From: Coprothermobacteraceae bacterium
Lineage (GTDB): Bacteria > Coprothermobacterota > Coprothermobacteria > Coprothermobacterales > Coprothermobacteraceae
Assembly: GCA_013178255.1 (NCBI GenBank)
Contig: JABLWY010000001.1
Location: forward strand, 800,503 to 864,502
Direction: 5' to 3'
Length of the DNA: 64,000 nucleotides
Positions 62,877 through 64,000 of the stretch are shown here, one piece after another (the first letter of the stretch is position 1; every line of letters begins with the position of its first letter). The notes beneath the pieces are model-generated. The model was not told where the DNA came from. It did not search any database and was given only the letters and a program-made list of their open reading frames with translations. The translations under genes were made by a program, and so were the position numbers.

Positions 62877-64000
62877 ATGCAGAGTGGTGCGCAAGCAAGA
62901 ACCACTGCTCCTAAGAAGAGGATCCGTAGGTCGCCAGCGTATAACCGTCGCAGGCGCCGCAACACCGAACGAATCTTGGTGGCACTTGTACTCGTGCCAG
63001 CAGGGCTACTGTTGGCTGCATGGATATTCTATTACTTAGGCAATATCCTCCTCCAAGCGATCACAGTTTGGAGAAGCCTTCTGTTGCTTCTAGGTTTGCC
63101 CCCGTGGATACTTACCGTTTTGCTGCTATTGGCTGGTAGCTTCATACTCGCAGGGGTAGTCAGCGTTAGAAGGATGCCTACGCCGAAACTTCAAGTAACA
63201 CAACCACCCGTGGAAGCCCCGTGGCTTACTGATGGGGACAGAACACCCAAGCCTGTGCTGATTGATTTCTCACAGAGCCGCAACAAACCACCTGCCGAGG
63301 CTAAAGCCAGCAAGGAAGCCTTGCGGGGGGTAAGTGACCAGACAGCTCATTCAGATCACTCTGCCTTTGGTGGCGAGGCTGTGCAGTTACACAAGACACG
63401 CAGGGCAACCCCACTTCCACCGCTGAACTTACTAGAACAGCCAACGAAGTTGTCTTTCGCCTCAACGGGCGAGACACAGTCCATTGCTCAGAAAATACAG
63501 AACATATTGGACACATTCAGCATAGGAGGAAGAGTCGCAAACACTGTTGTTGGTCCCCATGTCATTAGGTTCGAAGTAGAACTGTTACCTGGGACTAGGG
63601 TATCCACAGTCACCGCTAGAAGCCAAGATTTTGCTGTCAGACTTGGCATTCCTGAACTTCGTATCGACGCGCCGGTGGCTGGTAAGCCTAACACTGTTGC
63701 TATCGAGGTACCAAGCCCTCGCCGCCAAGTGGTTCGTCTTTCCAATTTGCTACAAGCTACGGATAGGCGCTTTAACATGCCGTTACCCATAGGACTAACC
63801 GTTGAGGGGAAGCCAATTGTAGAAGACCTCACCAAGATGCCACACTTGCTCGTAGCAGGTGCTACAGGCGCAGGAAAGAGTGTGGCGCTACACAGCTTCA
63901 TCGTATCTATGCTGGTGAACTTCAGACCAGACGAGTTGAGGCTAGTGCTTGCAGACCCCAAACACGTAGAATTCTCCTTTTATCAAGGGCTTCCTCACTT
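62877..64000 (+). CDS. ftsK: DNA translocase FtsK/SpoIIIE (3' truncated by window)
   Basis: A septal DNA pump for chromosome segregation. The visible 374 residues begin with a very basic tail (KKRIRRSPAYNRRRRRN), then two or three transmembrane helices (about 33-105), fewer than the usual four. A low-complexity linker and the motor alpha/beta domains follow, with Walker A GATGAGKS and LADPKHVEFSFY near the window end. The C-terminal motor and gamma domains lie outside. ATG 62877 is the first start after the promoter. Confidence 0.93.
   Translation, partial: MQSGAQARTTAPKKRIRRSPAYNRRRRRNTERILVALVLVPAGLLLAAWIFYYLGNILLQAITVWRSLLLLLGLPPWILTVLLLLAGSFILAGVVSVRRMPTPKLQVTQPPVEAPWLTDGDRTPKPVLIDFSQSRNKPPAEAKASKEALRGVSDQTAHSDHSAFGGEAVQLHKTRRATPLPPLNLLEQPTKLSFASTGETQSIAQKIQNILDTFSIGGRVANTVVGPHVIRFEVELLPGTRVSTVTARSQDFAVRLGIPELRIDAPVAGKPNTVAIEVPSPRRQVVRLSNLLQATDRRFNMPLPIGLTVEGKPIVEDLTKMPHLLVAGATGAGKSVALHSFIVSMLVNFRPDELRLVLADPKHVEFSFYQGLPH

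Overview
The window reads as a compact bacterial chromosome segment in which almost every base is coding, most genes overlap or abut, and long operons dominate. Frequent ATA (Ile) and AGG/AGA (Arg) codons, an oxygen-independent housekeeping gene set (rubredoxin, ThyX, nucleoside and sugar ABC importers, no respiratory genes in view) and Firmicutes-like gene neighbourhoods point to a thermophilic, anaerobic, fermentative bacterium. A Coprothermobacter-type or other deep-branching thermophile is my best guess, at low confidence; no rRNA or other decisive marker is present. Extended -10 promoters (TGnTATAAT) recur, and some lie so close to a start codon that leaderless mRNAs are likely.

Layout. 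1-7012: end of an unknown gene, murC, a giant exported tandem 5'-nucleotidase with SLH repeats, and nadE. 7016-10195: eight tRNA genes in two clusters flanking a 19-repeat CRISPR array (no cas genes in the window) and a transaldolase on the minus strand. 10247-25421: a long plus-strand run tig-clpP-clpX-lon-(unknown)-rimO-pncC-thpR-recA-recX-rny-ymdB-miaB-miaA-ynbB, covering protein folding and proteolysis, ribosome/tRNA modification, recombination and mRNA decay. 25439-33738: tRNA-Val, thrS, a membrane protein with a possible degenerate PP2C-like cytosolic domain, gcvH, rho, thyX, tdk, prfA, prmC.

33735-37591 (minus): a monosaccharide-type ABC importer. 37739-42768 (plus): rubredoxin, a ClpC/ClpB-like unfoldase that seems to lack the ClpP-docking tripeptide, and a tandem pair of paralogous DUF4388-like proteins behind a palindrome-bearing promoter. 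42891-44363: a small membrane protein divergent from endonuclease IV. 44364-49537 (minus): a BmpA/NupOPQ-type nucleoside importer followed by two tiny uncharacterised proteins, one of them a 52-residue charged helical protein. 49717-51698 (plus): two phosphofructokinases in tandem, the first with PPi-type residues and the second with ATP-type residues.

51662-62804 (minus): pyk, a DivIC/FtsB-like protein, DUF501, trxB, clpC, radA, yacL, ispDF (fused), cysS and rlmB, a shortened version of the Firmicutes clpC-radA-disA-yacL-ispDF-cysS-rlmB block. The window ends inside ftsK, which diverges from pyk.

In function the window joins glycolysis (two PFKs, pyruvate kinase, transaldolase), nucleotide salvage (secreted nucleotidase, nucleoside importer, thymidine kinase, ThyX), proteostasis (ClpP, ClpX, ClpC, a ClpB-like chaperone, Lon, trigger factor) and tRNA/ribosome maturation. 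I saw no clear-cut new defence or mobile system. The most original material is the SLH-split nucleotidase, the DUF4388-like pair, the PPi/ATP PFK pair, the receptor-like protein after thrS and the micro-genes behind the nucleoside permease.
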